Source: Prauserella endophytica
Lineage (GTDB): Bacteria; Actinomycetota; Actinomycetes; Mycobacteriales; Pseudonocardiaceae
Assembly: GCF_005146945.1 (NCBI RefSeq)
Contig: NZ_SWMS01000013.1
Coordinates: 62,001 to 126,000, forward strand
Direction of reading: 5' to 3'
DNA: 64,000 nt
Shown: piece after piece, positions 38,259 through 47,904 of the stretch
How positions within the stretch are numbered: the first letter of the stretch is position 1
How the letters are laid out: every line of letters starts with the position of its first letter
Notes under the pieces: generated by a model
Told to the model about the DNA's origin: nothing
Seen by the model: only the letters and a program-made list of their open reading frames with translations
Database searches by the model: none
Program-made: the position numbers and the translations under genes

Positions 38259-38798
38259 ATGTCACGCATCGGAAAGCTGCCGATCACCGTCCCCTCCGGG
38301 GTCGAGGTGACCATCGACGGGCAGCACGTCAAGGTCAAGGGTCCGAAGGGCACCCTCGAGCACACGGTTCCCGAGCCGATCACGGTCGAGCGCGACGAGG
38401 ACGGCGTGCTCTCGGTGAAGCGGCCGGACGACGAGCGGGAGAGCCGGGCGCTGCACGGCCTGACCCGCACGCTGGTGAACAACCTCGTCGTGGGTGTCAC
38501 CGACGGTTACGAGAAGAAGATGGAGATCCACGGGGTCGGTTACCGTGTGCAGGCCAAGGGCTCGGACCTCGAGTTCGCCCTCGGCTACAGCCACCCGGTG
38601 CTGATCAAGGCCCCGGAGGGCATCACCTTCAAGGTGGAGTCCCCCACTCGGTTCTCGGTCTCCGGCATCGACAAGCAGAAGGTCGGCCAGACCGCGGCGG
38701 TCATCCGTAAGCTGCGTCGCCCCGACCCCTACAAGGGCAAGGGCCTGCGCTACGAGGGCGAGCGCATCCGTCGCAAGGTCGGAAAGACGGGTAAGTGA
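38259..38798 (+). CDS. rplF: Ribosomal protein L6
   Basis: Large-subunit protein near the factor-binding site, 179 residues with two similar domains. Starts [17 protein letters not shown] and ends with the conserved [16 protein letters not shown] region. GGGAGGGGG precedes the ATG. Confidence 0.98.
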   Translation: MSRIGKLPITVPSGVEVTIDGQHVKVKGPKGTLEHTVPEPITVERDEDGVLSVKRPDDERESRALHGLTRTLVNNLVVGVTDGYEKKMEIHGVGYRVQAKGSDLEFALGYSHPVLIKAPEGITFKVESPTRFSVSGIDKQKVGQTAAVIRKLRRPDPYKGKGLRYEGERIRRKVGKTGK

Positions 38799-38800
38799 TC

Positions 38801-39199
38801 ATGAGCGAAACGGTGACCAAGCGCAAGCCGGTCGGCAAGGACATCTCGACCCGCCGTCGCGCTGGCAAGGTTCGTCGGCACGCCCGGCTGCGCAAGAAGA
38901 TCAGCGGCACGGCGGCCCGGCCGCGGATGTCGGTGAAGCGGTCCTCGCGGCACATCGTCGTTCAGCTGATCGACGACGTCGCGGGCCACACCCTGGCGTC
39001 GGCGTCCACCCTCGAGGCGGACGTGCGCGCGGTGGAGGGCGACAAGAAGGCCAAGGCCGCCAAGGTCGGCGAGCTGGTCGCGGCCCGTGCCAAGGAGGCC
39101 GGGATCTCCAAGGCGGTGTTCGACCGGGGTGGCAACGCCTACCACGGCCGGATCGCCGCACTGGCCGACGCCGCCCGCGAGGCGGGGTTGGAGTTTTAG
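38801..39199 (+). CDS. rplR: Ribosomal protein L18
   Basis: 5S rRNA-binding protein, 132 residues from ATG 38801 (a GTG at 38795 overlapping the rplF stop is an alternative). Core [20 protein letters not shown] and a C-terminal [20 protein letters not shown]. Confidence 0.96.
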   Translation: MSETVTKRKPVGKDISTRRRAGKVRRHARLRKKISGTAARPRMSVKRSSRHIVVQLIDDVAGHTLASASTLEADVRAVEGDKKAKAAKVGELVAARAKEAGISKAVFDRGGNAYHGRIAALADAAREAGLEF

Positions 39200-39234
39200 A
39201 CAGTGAACAAGTTCGAGAACGGAAGGAACGCCTG

Positions 39235-39870
39235 ATGCCGGGACGTACGCGGCAATCCGGCGGCCAGGGCGGACCCGGCGGCGACCGCGAGCGCGGTGGC
39301 GGCCGGGACCGCAGGGACCGTCGTGACGGTGGCCGTGGCGGGGCGGCCCAGGACAAGACCCCGCACCTCGAGCGCGTCGTAGCGATCAACCGCGTGGCCA
39401 AGGTGGTCAAGGGTGGTCGTCGCTTCAGCTTCACCGCGCTGGTCGTCGTCGGTGACGGCGACGGTCAGGTCGGCGTCGGCTACGGCAAGGCCAAGGAAGT
39501 TCCCGCGGCCATCGCCAAGGGTGTCGAGGAGGCGAAGAAGAACTTCTTCCGCGTGCCTCGGATCGCCGGCACCATCCCGCACCCCGTGCAGGGTGAGGAG
39601 GCCGCCGGTGTGGTGCTCCTCCGTCCGGCCAGCGCCGGTACCGGTGTCATCGCCGGTGGCCCGGTGCGTGCGGTGCTGGAGTGCGCCGGTGTGCACGACG
39701 TGCTGTCGAAGTCGCTCGGCAGCGACAACGCGATCAACATCGTGCACGCGACCGTGCGGGCCCTAAAGGACCTGCAGCGTCCCGAGGAGGTCGCGGCTCG
39801 CCGTGGCCTGCCGCTCGAGGACGTGGCTCCGGCCAGGATGCTGCGGCAGCGTGCGGGCCAGGGGGTCTGA
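39235..39870 (+). CDS. rpsE: Ribosomal protein S5
   Basis: Small-subunit fidelity protein near the mRNA entry. 211 residues: a 40-residue Gly/Arg/Asp-rich N-terminal extension precedes the double-stranded RNA-binding-like core ([20 protein letters not shown]) and the C-terminal domain. The loop site of spectinomycin resistance is of wild-type character. GGAAGGA before the ATG. Confidence 0.98.
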   Translation: MPGRTRQSGGQGGPGGDRERGGGRDRRDRRDGGRGGAAQDKTPHLERVVAINRVAKVVKGGRRFSFTALVVVGDGDGQVGVGYGKAKEVPAAIAKGVEEAKKNFFRVPRIAGTIPHPVQGEEAAGVVLLRPASAGTGVIAGGPVRAVLECAGVHDVLSKSLGSDNAINIVHATVRALKDLQRPEEVAARRGLPLEDVAPARMLRQRAGQGV

Positions 39871-39871
39871 C

Positions 39872-40057
39872 ATGGCGCAGCTGAAGGTCACCCAGATCAA
39901 GAGCACGATCGGCACGAAGCAGAACCACCGGGCGTCGCTGCGCACCCTCGGGCTGCGCAAGATCCGGCAGTCTGTCGTGCGGGATGACACCCCTGAGACC
40001 CGCGGGCTCATCCACACGGTCCGGCACCTGGTGACTGTGGAGGAGGTCAAGGCATGA
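39872..40057 (+). CDS. rpmD: Ribosomal protein L30
   Basis: Small large-subunit protein, 61 residues, [23 protein letters not shown] one base after the rpsE stop; the stop overlaps rplO by four bases. Longer in-frame starts lie inside rpsE. Confidence 0.97.
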   Translation: MAQLKVTQIKSTIGTKQNHRASLRTLGLRKIRQSVVRDDTPETRGLIHTVRHLVTVEEVKA

Positions 40058-40497
40058 CCATCAAGATCCACCACCTGCGGCCCGCCCCCGGGGCCAAGCG
40101 CGACAAGATCCGCGTCGGCCGCGGCGAGGGCTCGAAGGGCAAGACCGCCGGTCGCGGCACGAAGGGCACCAAGGCCCGGAAGAACGTGCCCGCCGGTTTC
40201 GAGGGTGGGCAGATGCCCATCCACATGCGGCTGCCGAAGCTGCGTGGCTTCAAGAACCGCTTCCGCACCGAGTACCAGCCGGTGAACGTGGGCGACATCG
40301 CCCGCGTGTTCGCCGACGGTGGCAAGGTCGGCAAGGAGGAGCTCGTGGCCCGCGGCCTCGTCCGCAAGAACCAGCTGGTGAAGGTTCTCGGCAACGGTGA
40401 CGTCGAGGGCGTCAAGCTCGACGTCACCGCCGACGCCTTCTCGGCCAGCGCCAAGGAGAAGCTCGAAGCCGCTGGTGGCAGCGCCACCACGCTCTGA
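40054..40497 (+). CDS. rplO: Ribosomal protein L15
   Basis: Late assembly protein of the large subunit, 147 residues. Gly/Lys/Arg-rich N-terminus ([20 protein letters not shown]) and the core [20 protein letters not shown]. Last gene of this transcript; a strong terminator follows, so secY here is a separate unit. Confidence 0.98.
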   Translation: MTIKIHHLRPAPGAKRDKIRVGRGEGSKGKTAGRGTKGTKARKNVPAGFEGGQMPIHMRLPKLRGFKNRFRTEYQPVNVGDIARVFADGGKVGKEELVARGLVRKNQLVKVLGNGDVEGVKLDVTADAFSASAKEKLEAAGGSATTL

Positions 40498-40512
40498 GCC
40501 ACCCAGAGGCTG

Positions 40513-40555
40513 AAACGGCCCGCCCGGTCCACGTGACCGGGTGGGCCGTTTTCCG
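40513..40555 (+). terminator. Terminator after rplO
   Basis: 17-bp stem with one G-T pair (40513-40529 with 40535-40551), 5-base loop, ending in TTTT: a strong intrinsic terminator separating the spc genes from secY. Confidence 0.92.
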
Positions 40556-40581
40556 TTTGCCTGGCCGGTTATGTTCGAGAC

Positions 40582-41214
40582 GTGACCTGGCTGCTGGTGT
40601 TCTTCGGTGCCGCGCTGCTCATCGCGCTGACACCCGGTGCGAACAACCTGCTCGGCCTGCACCACGGCATGCGCCACGGCCTCGGCAAGGCGCTCGCCGG
40701 GCTCGCGGGCAGGCTCGCCGCGTTCGTGCTCATGATCGCCGCCGTCGCGGCCGGCCTCGGGCAGGTGCTGGCGGCGTCGGAGCTGGCGTTCACCGTCATC
40801 AAGTGGGTCGGTGTCGCCTACCTCGCGTGGCTCGGCGGCAGCCTGCTCGTGAGCACCTTCCGCCACGGCACGCGTCCCCGGCTGCCCGAAGGGGAAACGG
40901 CCGATCCGCTGCCGGTGTGGCCGGTGGTGCGCAAGGAGTTCCTGGTCGCGATCACCAATCCCAAGGCGGTGCTCGTGTTCACGGCGTTCGTGCCGCAGTT
41001 CGTCGACGCCGGTCACGGCCCGATGGGCTGGCAGGTGGCGGTGCTCGGCGCGGTGTACCTGCTGGCGGAGTTCCTCGCGGGCACGGTCTACGTTGGCGTC
41101 GGCGCCGTGGCGAGGGTGGCCGCTCTCTCAGCGCGGGCGCGACGCAATGTCGACCGCGGCACCGGGATCGTGCTGCTCGGGATGGCGGGCGCACTGGCGA
41201 CCTCGGCCAGATGA
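40582..41214 (+). CDS. LysE/RhtB-family exporter
   Basis: Membrane exporter of amino acids or similar small metabolites; the substrate cannot be told. 210 residues, about six hydrophobic helices. The family start motif GAALLIALTPGANNLL (residues 9-24) and the mid-protein ITNPKAVLVFTAFVPQFV are both clear. GTG start at 40582. It is an insertion between the spc genes and secY, which are contiguous in many bacteria, and its promoter would have to be within or just after the preceding terminator. Confidence 0.88.
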   Translation: MTWLLVFFGAALLIALTPGANNLLGLHHGMRHGLGKALAGLAGRLAAFVLMIAAVAAGLGQVLAASELAFTVIKWVGVAYLAWLGGSLLVSTFRHGTRPRLPEGETADPLPVWPVVRKEFLVAITNPKAVLVFTAFVPQFVDAGHGPMGWQVAVLGAVYLLAEFLAGTVYVGVGAVARVAALSARARRNVDRGTGIVLLGMAGALATSAR

Positions 41215-41330
41215 CGCATTAGCCCGTACTACCTGCGGGCACTACCACAGGGGCTGTTAGAGTCGACGACACGCTGCGGGACACTTGTGCCCCGGAGCGC
41301 TCCTGGCTTGCCCGCCAGCGACTGTGTCCT

Positions 41331-41349
41331 GCCGGTACCCCGTACCGGC
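41331..41349 (+). other. Hairpin in the secY leader
   Basis: Perfect 8-bp inverted repeat GCCGGTAC-ccc-GTACCGGC, 48 bases before the secY start. A possible -10 box TAGAGT lies at 41258-41263. The role of the hairpin is unknown; it may be regulatory. Confidence 0.5.
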
Positions 41350-41397
41350 CAAGCCGATCGTCGGTTGATCACCGGCGACGCCGAGGAGGTCCCCCGC

Positions 41398-42705
41398 GTG
41401 CTCAGCGCATTCCGCTCGGCTCTCGCGACGCCGGACCTGCGCAAGAAGATCCTGTTCACGCTGATGATCGTGGCCGTGTACCGGATCGGTGCGGTCATCC
41501 CAGCGCCCGGGGTTTCGTACCCCAATGTTCAGGCCTGTCAGGCGCAAGTCGAGAACCAGAACATCTTCTCCCTGCTGAACCTGTTCAGCGGTGGTGCGCT
41601 CCTGCAGCTGTCGATCTTCGCGACGGGCATCATGCCCTACATCACGGCGAGCATCATCGTGCAGCTGCTCACCGTGGTGATTCCGCGCTTCGAGGAGCTG
41701 AAGAAGGAGGGGCAGTCCGGCCAGGGCAAGCTCACGCAGTACACGCGCTACCTGACGATCGCGCTGGCGATCCTGCAGGCGACGGGTGTCATCGCTCTCG
41801 CGGACCGCGGTCAGCTCTTCGGCGACTGCGACCAGCCGGTTCTCCCGGACAACAGCGTCGCCACGCTGGCGATCACGGTCCTCACGATGACCGCGGGCAC
41901 GGCCGTGATGATGTGGCTCGGCGAGCTCATCACCGAGCGCGGCGTCGGCAACGGCATGTCGCTGCTGATCTTCCTGAACATCGCGGCGCAGATTCCCGCC
42001 GAGGGCGCCAACATCCTGAGCAGCCAGGGCGGACTGGTCTTCTTCTTCGTCTGTCTCCTCGCGCTGGCGATCATCGCGAGCGTCATCTTCGTGGAGCAGG
42101 GCCAGCGCCGGATCCCGGTGCAGTACGCCAAGCGCATGATCGGCCGCCGGATGTACGGCGGCACCTCGACGTACCTGCCGATCAAGGTCAACCAGGCCGG
42201 TGTCATCCCGGTCATCTTCGCGTCGTCGCTGCTGTACCTGCCCGATCTCATCGGCAGGCTGGTGGGCGACCCGAACCAGGCTTCCGGCTGGCAGCGGTTC
42301 CTCCAGACCTACCTGGTGGACCAGTCGAGCTGGTTGCACATCCTCTCGTACTTCGCGCTGATCATCTTCTTCACGTACTTCTACATCACGATTACCTTCA
42401 ACGTTGACGAACGTGCTGAGGAGATGAAGAAGTTCGGTGGGTTCATCCCGGGCATCCGGCCCGGCAGGCCCACCGCCGAGTACCTGAGCTTCGTACTCGG
42501 CCGCATCACGCTGCCGGGCTCGATCTACCTCGGCATCGTGGCGATCCTGCCCAACTTCTTCTTGTCCATCACCGGCCAGGGACAGAACCAGAACTTCCCG
42601 TTCGGCGGCACGGCTGTGCTGATCATGGTCGGTGTCGGACTCGACACCGTGAAGCAGATCGAAAGCCAGCTCATGCAGCGCAACTACGAAGGGTTCCTCC
42701 GATGA
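41398..42705 (+). CDS. secY: Preprotein translocase subunit SecY
   Basis: Central channel of the Sec translocon, 435 residues with ten transmembrane helices. The start is GTG 41398 ([18 protein letters not shown]), preceded by a strong GAGGAGGT; an open frame further upstream lacks one. Conserved [26 protein letters not shown] is the cytosolic loop that docks SecA and ribosomes. The stop overlaps adk by four bases. Confidence 0.98.
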   Translation: MLSAFRSALATPDLRKKILFTLMIVAVYRIGAVIPAPGVSYPNVQACQAQVENQNIFSLLNLFSGGALLQLSIFATGIMPYITASIIVQLLTVVIPRFEELKKEGQSGQGKLTQYTRYLTIALAILQATGVIALADRGQLFGDCDQPVLPDNSVATLAITVLTMTAGTAVMMWLGELITERGVGNGMSLLIFLNIAAQIPAEGANILSSQGGLVFFFVCLLALAIIASVIFVEQGQRRIPVQYAKRMIGRRMYGGTSTYLPIKVNQAGVIPVIFASSLLYLPDLIGRLVGDPNQASGWQRFLQTYLVDQSSWLHILSYFALIIFFTYFYITITFNVDERAEEMKKFGGFIPGIRPGRPTAEYLSFVLGRITLPGSIYLGIVAILPNFFLSITGQGQNQNFPFGGTAVLIMVGVGLDTVKQIESQLMQRNYEGFLR

Positions 42706-43256
42706 CGCGTGTGGTTCTCGTTGGTCCGCCAGGTGCGGGTAAGGGCACGCAGGCGGTCGCTCTCTCCGAGCGGCTGCGGGTGCCGCACATCTCGACGGGT
42801 GACCTGTTCCGGGCTCACGTGGGGGAGCAGACGCCGCTGGGTCAGGAGGCGAAGCGCTACCTCGACTCGGGTGACCTCGTGCCCGACTCGGTGACGAACG
42901 AGATGGTGCGGGAGCGGCTGGCCGATCCGGACACGAAGGCGGGCTTCCTGCTCGACGGCTTCCCCCGCAACACCAAGCAGGCCGAGGTGCTCGGCGAGAT
43001 GCTCGCCGAGTCCGACACCGCGCTGGACGCCGTGATCGAGCTCCAGGTGCCCGAGGACGTGCTGGTCGAGCGGCTGCTCGGCCGCGGTCGCGCGGACGAC
43101 ACCGAAGAGGTCATCCGCCGCCGCCAGCAGGTGTACCGCTCGGAGACGGCTCCGCTGCTCGAGTTCTACGCCGACATCCTGGTCACCGTTGACGGCGTCG
43201 GCGACATCGACGAGGTCTCCTCGCGCGTGCTGGACGCGCTCGACAAGAAGTCGTGA
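42702..43256 (+). CDS. adk: Adenylate kinase
   Basis: Converts AMP and ATP to two ADP. 184 residues, the short-lid form lacking the zinc or long lid insert. The P-loop is [10 protein letters not shown] (8-17), AMP-site residues lie in HISTGDLFR, and FLLDGFPRN follows. ATGA overlap with secY, GTGA with map: the three genes are one unit. Confidence 0.97.
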   Translation: MTRVVLVGPPGAGKGTQAVALSERLRVPHISTGDLFRAHVGEQTPLGQEAKRYLDSGDLVPDSVTNEMVRERLADPDTKAGFLLDGFPRNTKQAEVLGEMLAESDTALDAVIELQVPEDVLVERLLGRGRADDTEEVIRRRQQVYRSETAPLLEFYADILVTVDGVGDIDEVSSRVLDALDKKS

Positions 43257-44077
43257 ACCTGCGCGGTCTTCGCATGCCGAGGTGGTTGCGCCGCGGCAGC
43301 TCCATCGAGATCAAGACCAGGGGCGAGCTCGAGGCGATGCGGGAGGCCGGCCTGGTCGTCGCGCGCACCCTCGCCCTGGTGACCGAGGCCGCCAAGCCGG
43401 GTGTGACCATGATCGAGCTGGACGAGCTCGCCGAGCAGACCATCCGCGAGGCGGGCGCCGTGCCGTCGTTCCTGGGCTACCACGGCTTCCCGGCTTCGAT
43501 CTGCGCGTCGGTGAACGAGCAGATCGTGCACGGGATCCCGTCGGCGGCGCGGACGCTGGCCGACGGGGACCTGCTGTCCGTGGACTGTGGTGCGATCCTG
43601 AACGGCTGGCACGGCGACTCGGCCGTGACGATCGCCGTCGGTGACGTCACGGACGCGGACCGTAAGCTCTCGGCGGCTACCGAGACCGCGATGTGGGCGG
43701 GTGTCGACGCCGTCAGGCCAGGTGCCCGGCTCACCGACATCTCCTTCGCGGTCGAGTCGGCGGCGCTGCGGGCCGGCGAGGCTGACGGCCTCGACTACGG
43801 CATGGTGGTGGAGTACGGCGGCCACGGCATCGGTCGCGAAATGCACATGGACCCGTTCCTGCCGAACGTCGGCAAGCCCGGCAAGGGGCCGGTGCTCGAG
43901 GCCGGGATGGCCCTCGCGGTGGAGCCGATGCTGACCGGCGGCTCGGGTGAGACGGTGGAGCTGGAGGACGGCTGGACGGTCGTGACCGCGGACGGCTCCC
44001 GCTCGTCGCACTGGGAGCACACCGTCGCGGTGACCGAGGACGGCCCCTGGGTGCTGACGGCCCCGGAATCCACCTGA
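43253..44077 (+). CDS. map: Methionine aminopeptidase
   Basis: Removes the initiator methionine, a dinuclear-metal enzyme of type Ia. 274 residues. Metal ligands are visible in order: Asp in LLSVDCGAI, Asp in WHGDSAVTI, His in [10 protein letters not shown], Glu in ALAVEPML and Glu in SHWEHTVAV. The substrate-side His is in SFLGYHGFP. The GTG start overlaps the adk stop. The N-terminus is about 18 residues longer than in the E. coli enzyme, with a short basic arm. Confidence 0.96.
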   Translation: MNLRGLRMPRWLRRGSSIEIKTRGELEAMREAGLVVARTLALVTEAAKPGVTMIELDELAEQTIREAGAVPSFLGYHGFPASICASVNEQIVHGIPSAARTLADGDLLSVDCGAILNGWHGDSAVTIAVGDVTDADRKLSAATETAMWAGVDAVRPGARLTDISFAVESAALRAGEADGLDYGMVVEYGGHGIGREMHMDPFLPNVGKPGKGPVLEAGMALAVEPMLTGGSGETVELEDGWTVVTADGSRSSHWEHTVAVTEDGPWVLTAPEST

Positions 44078-44411
44078 CCGGGCGACGGCGGTCCGGACCG
44101 GATCCATCGCCGGTGGAGTGAGCGGACGGCGTTCGGCCTGCTCAGCGTGGCTCTTCGCCCGTCGTGGTGATTCCGTTACGGTGTTATCATTGAGTGGGTG
44201 CGACGGAACGTCGTCGTGCCTCTAGCACAGGCGGCCCCCGTTTGGGGTGCTTGACACAGGGTGCGTACACTGTCTAGCTGGCGTGCCCATCACGTCGATT
44301 CCATCGCGCTTGTGAAATGCACTCGAGTTCCTGGGGCATTGGAGTCGGTGTGACGTGCGTGCCACTGACAGTAAGCACTCACCGCTCAACCAATCACGAA
44401 ACGCGGAGGAC
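44078..44411. other. map-infA intergenic region
   Basis: 334 bases without a supported gene. It holds the infA promoter candidate described next and a 10-bp palindrome GGTCCGGACC at 44089-44098 that is a weak candidate for the end of the secY-adk-map transcript. Confidence 0.5.
44251..44280 (+). promoter_or_regulatory. Candidate infA promoter
   Basis: Perfect TTGACA (44251-44256) and TAGCTG (44275-44280) at an 18-base spacing, about 130 bases before infA. Confidence 0.55.
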
Positions 44412-44633
44412 ATGGCGAAGAAAGACGGGGCCATCGAGGTCGAAGGCCGCGTGATCGAGCCGCTTCCCAACGCGATGTTTCGCGTCGAGTTGGAGAACGG
44501 CCACAAGGTCCTAGCCCACATCAGCGGCAAGATGCGGCAGCACTACATCCGCATCCTGCCTGAGGACAGGGTTGTCGTCGAGCTTTCGCCCTACGACTTG
44601 TCCCGTGGTCGCATCGTCTACCGCTACAAGTGA
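44412..44633 (+). CDS. infA: Translation initiation factor IF-1
   Basis: Binds the A site of the small subunit during initiation; a 73-residue OB fold. [20 protein letters not shown] at the start and [17 protein letters not shown] in the core. ATG 44412 has GCGGAGGA just before it. An in-frame upstream codon at 44355 would add an unconserved stretch. Confidence 0.98.
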   Translation: MAKKDGAIEVEGRVIEPLPNAMFRVELENGHKVLAHISGKMRQHYIRILPEDRVVVELSPYDLSRGRIVYRYK

Positions 44634-44645
44634 TCACGGAGAGCG

Positions 44646-44670
44646 TGGCTGAGGTCGACGACCTCGGCCA
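44646..44670 (+). other. Palindrome between infA and rpmJ
   Basis: 25-bp near-perfect palindrome centred on base 44658 (arms of 12 with one G-T pair). It could stabilise infA mRNA or attenuate transcription into rpmJ. Confidence 0.5.
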
Positions 44671-44712
44671 AGGGGCGCGCAGCAACTCAGCACGAGCAGG
44701 AAAGCAGGAGAC

Positions 44713-44826
44713 GTGAAGGTCAAACCGAGCGTCAAGAAGATCTGCGACAAGTGCCAGATCGTCCGCCGGCACGGCCGGATCATGGTGATCTGCGACAACC
44801 TGCGGCACAAGCAGCGGCAGGGCTGA
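44713..44826 (+). CDS. rpmJ: Ribosomal protein L36
   Basis: Smallest large-subunit protein, 37 residues, starting at GTG 44713 with CAGGAG upstream. The zinc-binding form: Cys pair in ICDKC, a further Cys in VICDN and a His in LRHKQRQ. The gene is typical in place, between infA and rpsM. Confidence 0.97.
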   Translation: MKVKPSVKKICDKCQIVRRHGRIMVICDNLRHKQRQG

Positions 44827-44851
44827 TCGCAAGCACTCGTTCCGGAGTGGC

Positions 44852-44879
44852 TTGACACATCAATACCTCCCCGTACCTG
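44852..44879 (+). promoter_or_regulatory. Candidate promoter of rpsM-rpoA operon
   Basis: TTGACA (44852-44857) and TACCTG (44874-44879) at a 16-base spacing, preceded by a small hairpin CACTC/GAGTG (44834-44849). It would give a leader of about 140 bases for rpsM. Confidence 0.45.
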
Positions 44880-45028
44880 CCGGGTCGCCACGGCGACCTG
44901 GTTCACCCCCGGGCTTCAGGCCGGGGCCGGGACACCACCCGCGAGAGCGAGTGGGCGACAGCGAGTCGTCCCGGGATGGCCGGGGAGCAGACCTGAAGAC
45001 ACGACGAACATAAGGAGCACGAGCGCCA

Positions 45029-45409
45029 ATGGCACGACTCGCTGGCGTCGACCTCCCCCGCGAAAAGCGGTTGGAGATCGCGCTTACCTACATCTACGGC
45101 GTTGGCCGTACCCGCTCCAGGGAACTGATCGCCGCTACCGAGCTGAACGCGGACACCCGCGTGAAGGACCTCAGCGACGACGACCTGGTGAAGCTGCGGG
45201 ACTACATCGAAGAGAACTTCAAGGTCGAGGGTGACCTCCGCCGCGAGGTGAATGCCGACATCCGTCGCAAGATCGAGATCGGGTGTTACGAGGGTCTGCG
45301 GTGGCGCCGTGGTCTGCCCGTCCGCGGGCAGCGCACGAAGACGAACGCCCGTACCCGCAAGGGCCCGAAGAAGACGGTGGCAGGCAAGAAGAAGGCGGGC
45401 AAGAAGTGA
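45029..45409 (+). CDS. rpsM: Ribosomal protein S13
   Basis: Small-subunit head protein touching the P-site tRNA and the large subunit. 126 residues, [19 protein letters not shown] at the start and the C-terminal [19 protein letters not shown] with a Lys-rich end. ATAAGGAG upstream. Its stop overlaps the GTG of a small uncharacterised ORF. Confidence 0.98.
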   Translation: MARLAGVDLPREKRLEIALTYIYGVGRTRSRELIAATELNADTRVKDLSDDDLVKLRDYIEENFKVEGDLRREVNADIRRKIEIGCYEGLRWRRGLPVRGQRTKTNARTRKGPKKTVAGKKKAGKK

Positions 45410-45594
45410 GCGTCCGCGGCAGGAGGGTCGTGCAGGTCGGCGCGAACCAGCGCCGCGGATCGGCCTCGTGCGTCTCGCCGAAGGCCCTTTACGCCCGTCC
45501 GATGGCGCTGCGCCAGCTGTACACCGACGCCGGTTCCGTGATCCGGCGCGGGCAGCGTGAGGCCGCGGCCGCCCACCAAGAGAACTCGCGGTAG
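45406..45594 (+). CDS. Uncharacterised 62-aa ORF between rpsM and rpsK
   Basis: A 62-codon reading frame that I do not recognise. GTG at 45406 overlaps the rpsM stop by GTGA, the same coupling used elsewhere in these operons, and it ends 17 bases before rpsK. About 56 of its 62 codons end in G or C (my hand count), as expected of real genes here. The product is basic, starts [18 protein letters not shown], has one Cys and no membrane helix. It fills almost all of a rpsM-rpsK gap that is short in most bacteria. It could instead be a chance extension of an out-of-frame ORF, since the frame stays open upstream inside rpsM. Confidence 0.5.
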   Translation: MSVRGRRVVQVGANQRRGSASCVSPKALYARPMALRQLYTDAGSVIRRGQREAAAAHQENSR

Positions 45595-45611
45595 AGGAGA
45601 AGCACCCAGAC

Positions 45612-46013
45612 ATGCCCCCCAAGGCTCGTACCGGCGCCAAGAAGGTCAGGCGCAAGGAAAAGAAAAACGTCGCTCACGGGCACGCCCACATCAAGAGCAC
45701 GTTCAACAACACGATCATCTCGATCACCGACCCGAACGGCGCGGTGATCTCGTGGGCCTCGTCCGGCCACGTCGGGTTCAAGGGCTCGCGGAAGTCCACC
45801 CCGTTCGCCGCTCAGATGGCTGCCGAGAACGCCGCGCGCAAGGCCGCCGAGCACGGGATGAAGAAGGTCGACGTGTTCGTGAAGGGACCCGGCTCCGGCC
45901 GGGAGACCGCGATCCGCTCGCTGCAGGCCGCCGGCCTCGAGGTCGGCACCATCCAGGACGTGACCCCGCAGCCTCACAACGGCTGCCGCCCGCCGAAGCG
46001 GCGCCGGGTCTGA
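45612..46013 (+). CDS. rpsK: Ribosomal protein S11
   Basis: Platform protein of the small subunit, near the E-site mRNA. 133 residues with [18 protein letters not shown] and the C-terminal [27 protein letters not shown] precedes the ATG. Confidence 0.98.
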   Translation: MPPKARTGAKKVRRKEKKNVAHGHAHIKSTFNNTIISITDPNGAVISWASSGHVGFKGSRKSTPFAAQMAAENAARKAAEHGMKKVDVFVKGPGSGRETAIRSLQAAGLEVGTIQDVTPQPHNGCRPPKRRRV

Positions 46014-46036
46014 GGAACGGGGAGGAGTAAGCACAC

Positions 46037-46642
46037 ATGGCTCGTTACACCGGCCCCGCGACGCGCATCTCGCGTCGCCTCAAGGTCGACCTCATCGGCG
46101 GTGACCAGGCTTTCGAGCGTCGCCCCTACCCGCCCGGCCAGCACGGCCGCGGCCGGATCAAGGAGAGCGAGTACCTGCTCCAGCTGCAGGAGAAGCAGAA
46201 GGCTCGCCACACCTACGGCATCCTCGAGCGCCAGTTCAAGCGCTACTACGAGGAGGCCGCGCGGCGCACCGGCAAGACCGGTGAGAACCTGCTGCAGATC
46301 CTGGAGTCCCGGCTGGACAACGTGGTCTACCGCGCCGGCCTCGCCCGCACCCGTCGGCAGGCCCGTCAGCTGGTCAGCCACGGTCACTTCCTGGTCAACG
46401 GCCAGAAGGTGAACATCCCCAGCTTCCGCGTGTCCAAGTTCGACATCATCGACGTGCGGCCCAAGTCGCTGCAGATGCTGCCGTTCGTGGCCGCCAAGGA
46501 GGCGATGGGCGAGCGCCCCATCCCGGCTTGGCTGCAGGTGGTGCCCTCGACCCTGCGCATCCTCGTGCACCAGCTGCCTGAGCGCGCGCAGATCGAGGTT
46601 CCGGTGCAGGAACAGCTGATCGTCGAGTTCTACTCGAAGTGA
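46037..46642 (+). CDS. rpsD: Ribosomal protein S4
   Basis: 16S rRNA body organiser; autoregulator of this operon in some bacteria. 201 residues and cysteine-free, so the zinc-independent form. Core [20 protein letters not shown] and the S4 domain [28 protein letters not shown] before the ATG. Confidence 0.98.
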   Translation: MARYTGPATRISRRLKVDLIGGDQAFERRPYPPGQHGRGRIKESEYLLQLQEKQKARHTYGILERQFKRYYEEAARRTGKTGENLLQILESRLDNVVYRAGLARTRRQARQLVSHGHFLVNGQKVNIPSFRVSKFDIIDVRPKSLQMLPFVAAKEAMGERPIPAWLQVVPSTLRILVHQLPERAQIEVPVQEQLIVEFYSK

Positions 46643-46674
46643 TCCACCACCCGGCTCCGGCCGGGGGCGGATCC

Positions 46675-46704
46675 GGCGGCGGCGCCGTGGAGTGCGCCGC
46701 CGCC
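46675..46704 (+). other. GC-rich hairpin between rpsD and rpoA
   Basis: Perfect 10-bp all-GC stem (46675-46684 with 46695-46704) with a 10-base loop, followed by a weaker 5-bp hairpin ACGCC/GGCGT (46706-46724). It may set the ratio of rpoA to ribosomal protein mRNA by pausing or processing. Confidence 0.55.
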
Positions 46705-46760
46705 TACGCCACACCTTTCGGCGTCATATGGCGGGCGCCGGCAGGAAAGGAAGAAGGAAA

Positions 46761-47825
46761 GTGCTGATTTCCCAGCGGCCGACTCTCGGCGAAGAGACGG
46801 TCAACGAGACCCGCTCCCGGTTCACCATCGAGCCGCTCGAGCCGGGCTTCGGCTACACGCTCGGCAACTCGCTGCGGCGCACGCTGCTGTCGTCGATCCC
46901 GGGTGCCGCGGTCACGAGCATCCGCATCGACGGCGTCCTGCACGAGTTCACCACCGTTCCCGGGGTGAAGGAAGACGTCACCGAGATCATCCTGAACCTC
47001 AAGGAGCTCGTGGTGTCCTCCGAGGAGGACGAGCCGGTCACCATGTACCTGCGCAAGCAGGGCCCCGGTGAGGTCACCGCGGCCGACATCGTGCCCCCGG
47101 CCGGTGTCACCGTGCACAACCCGGACCTGCACATCGCCTCCCTGAACGGCAAGGGCAAGCTCGAGATCGAGCTCGTCGTCGAGCGGGGCCGCGGCTACGT
47201 GCCTGCGCTGCAGAACAAGCAGGCGGGCGCGGAGATCGGCCGGATCCCGGTCGACTCGATCTACTCGCCGGTGCTGAAGGTGACCTACAAGGTCGAGGCC
47301 ACCCGTGTCGAGCAGCGGACCGACTTCGACAAGCTGATCCTGGACGTGGAGACCAAGCCGTCGATCACGCCCCGGGACGCGGTCGCGTCGGCCGGTAAGA
47401 CGCTCGTGGAGCTCTTCGGTCTGGCCAGGGAGCTCAACGTCGACGCCGAGGGCATCGAGATCGGCCCGTCGCCGCAGGAGGCGGACACCATCGCCGCCTA
47501 CGCGATGCCGATCGAGGACCTGGACCTCACGGTGCGGTCCTACAACTGCCTCAAGCGCGAGGGAATCCACACCGTCGGCGAACTGGTCTCGCGCAGCGAG
47601 GCCGACCTGCTCGACATCCGCAACTTCGGCGCGAAGTCGATCGACGAGGTCAAGATGAAGCTCGTCGGTCTCGGCCTCACGCTGAAGGACAGCCCGCCCG
47701 GGTTCGACCCGACGGCCGCCGCGTCCAGCTACGACGGCGAGGGCTGGGGTGGCGATGTCGCCGACGGCCTTTCCGACAGTGGCCACGACGATGGCCAGGA
47801 CTACGCAGAGACGGAGCAGCTGTAA
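46761..47825 (+). CDS. rpoA: RNA polymerase alpha subunit
   Basis: Dimeric assembly platform of RNA polymerase and contact point for activators. 354 residues from GTG 46761 ([20 protein letters not shown]), with AAGGAAGAAGGAAA upstream; an open frame extends further 5' but without homology. The N-terminal domain has [19 protein letters not shown], and the C-terminal DNA-binding domain has [19 protein letters not shown]. An acidic tail ends the chain. Confidence 0.98.
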   Translation: MLISQRPTLGEETVNETRSRFTIEPLEPGFGYTLGNSLRRTLLSSIPGAAVTSIRIDGVLHEFTTVPGVKEDVTEIILNLKELVVSSEEDEPVTMYLRKQGPGEVTAADIVPPAGVTVHNPDLHIASLNGKGKLEIELVVERGRGYVPALQNKQAGAEIGRIPVDSIYSPVLKVTYKVEATRVEQRTDFDKLILDVETKPSITPRDAVASAGKTLVELFGLARELNVDAEGIEIGPSPQEADTIAAYAMPIEDLDLTVRSYNCLKREGIHTVGELVSRSEADLLDIRNFGAKSIDEVKMKLVGLGLTLKDSPPGFDPTAAASSYDGEGWGGDVADGLSDSGHDDGQDYAETEQL

Positions 47826-47876
47826 GACCGGCGGGGCGGTCCGCAGTGGACCATCCACTGTGGACCGCCTGGTCTT
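47824..47876 (+). other. Long hairpin between rpoA and rplQ
   Basis: Arms 47824-47850 and 47854-47876 pair over most of their length (13 continuous pairs next to the 3-base loop including one G-T, then 6 more at the base after a bulge). It lies between two co-transcribed genes, so it is probably a processing or attenuation structure. Confidence 0.55.
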
Positions 47877-47904
47877 GCCGCTGAGAAGTTAACGAGGAGA
47901 ACCG

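Noticed and set aside
45252-45560. Alternative frame through the rpsM end and the following gap
   Set aside because: It is out of frame with rpsM throughout and lacks the coupled start seen for the frame at 45406.
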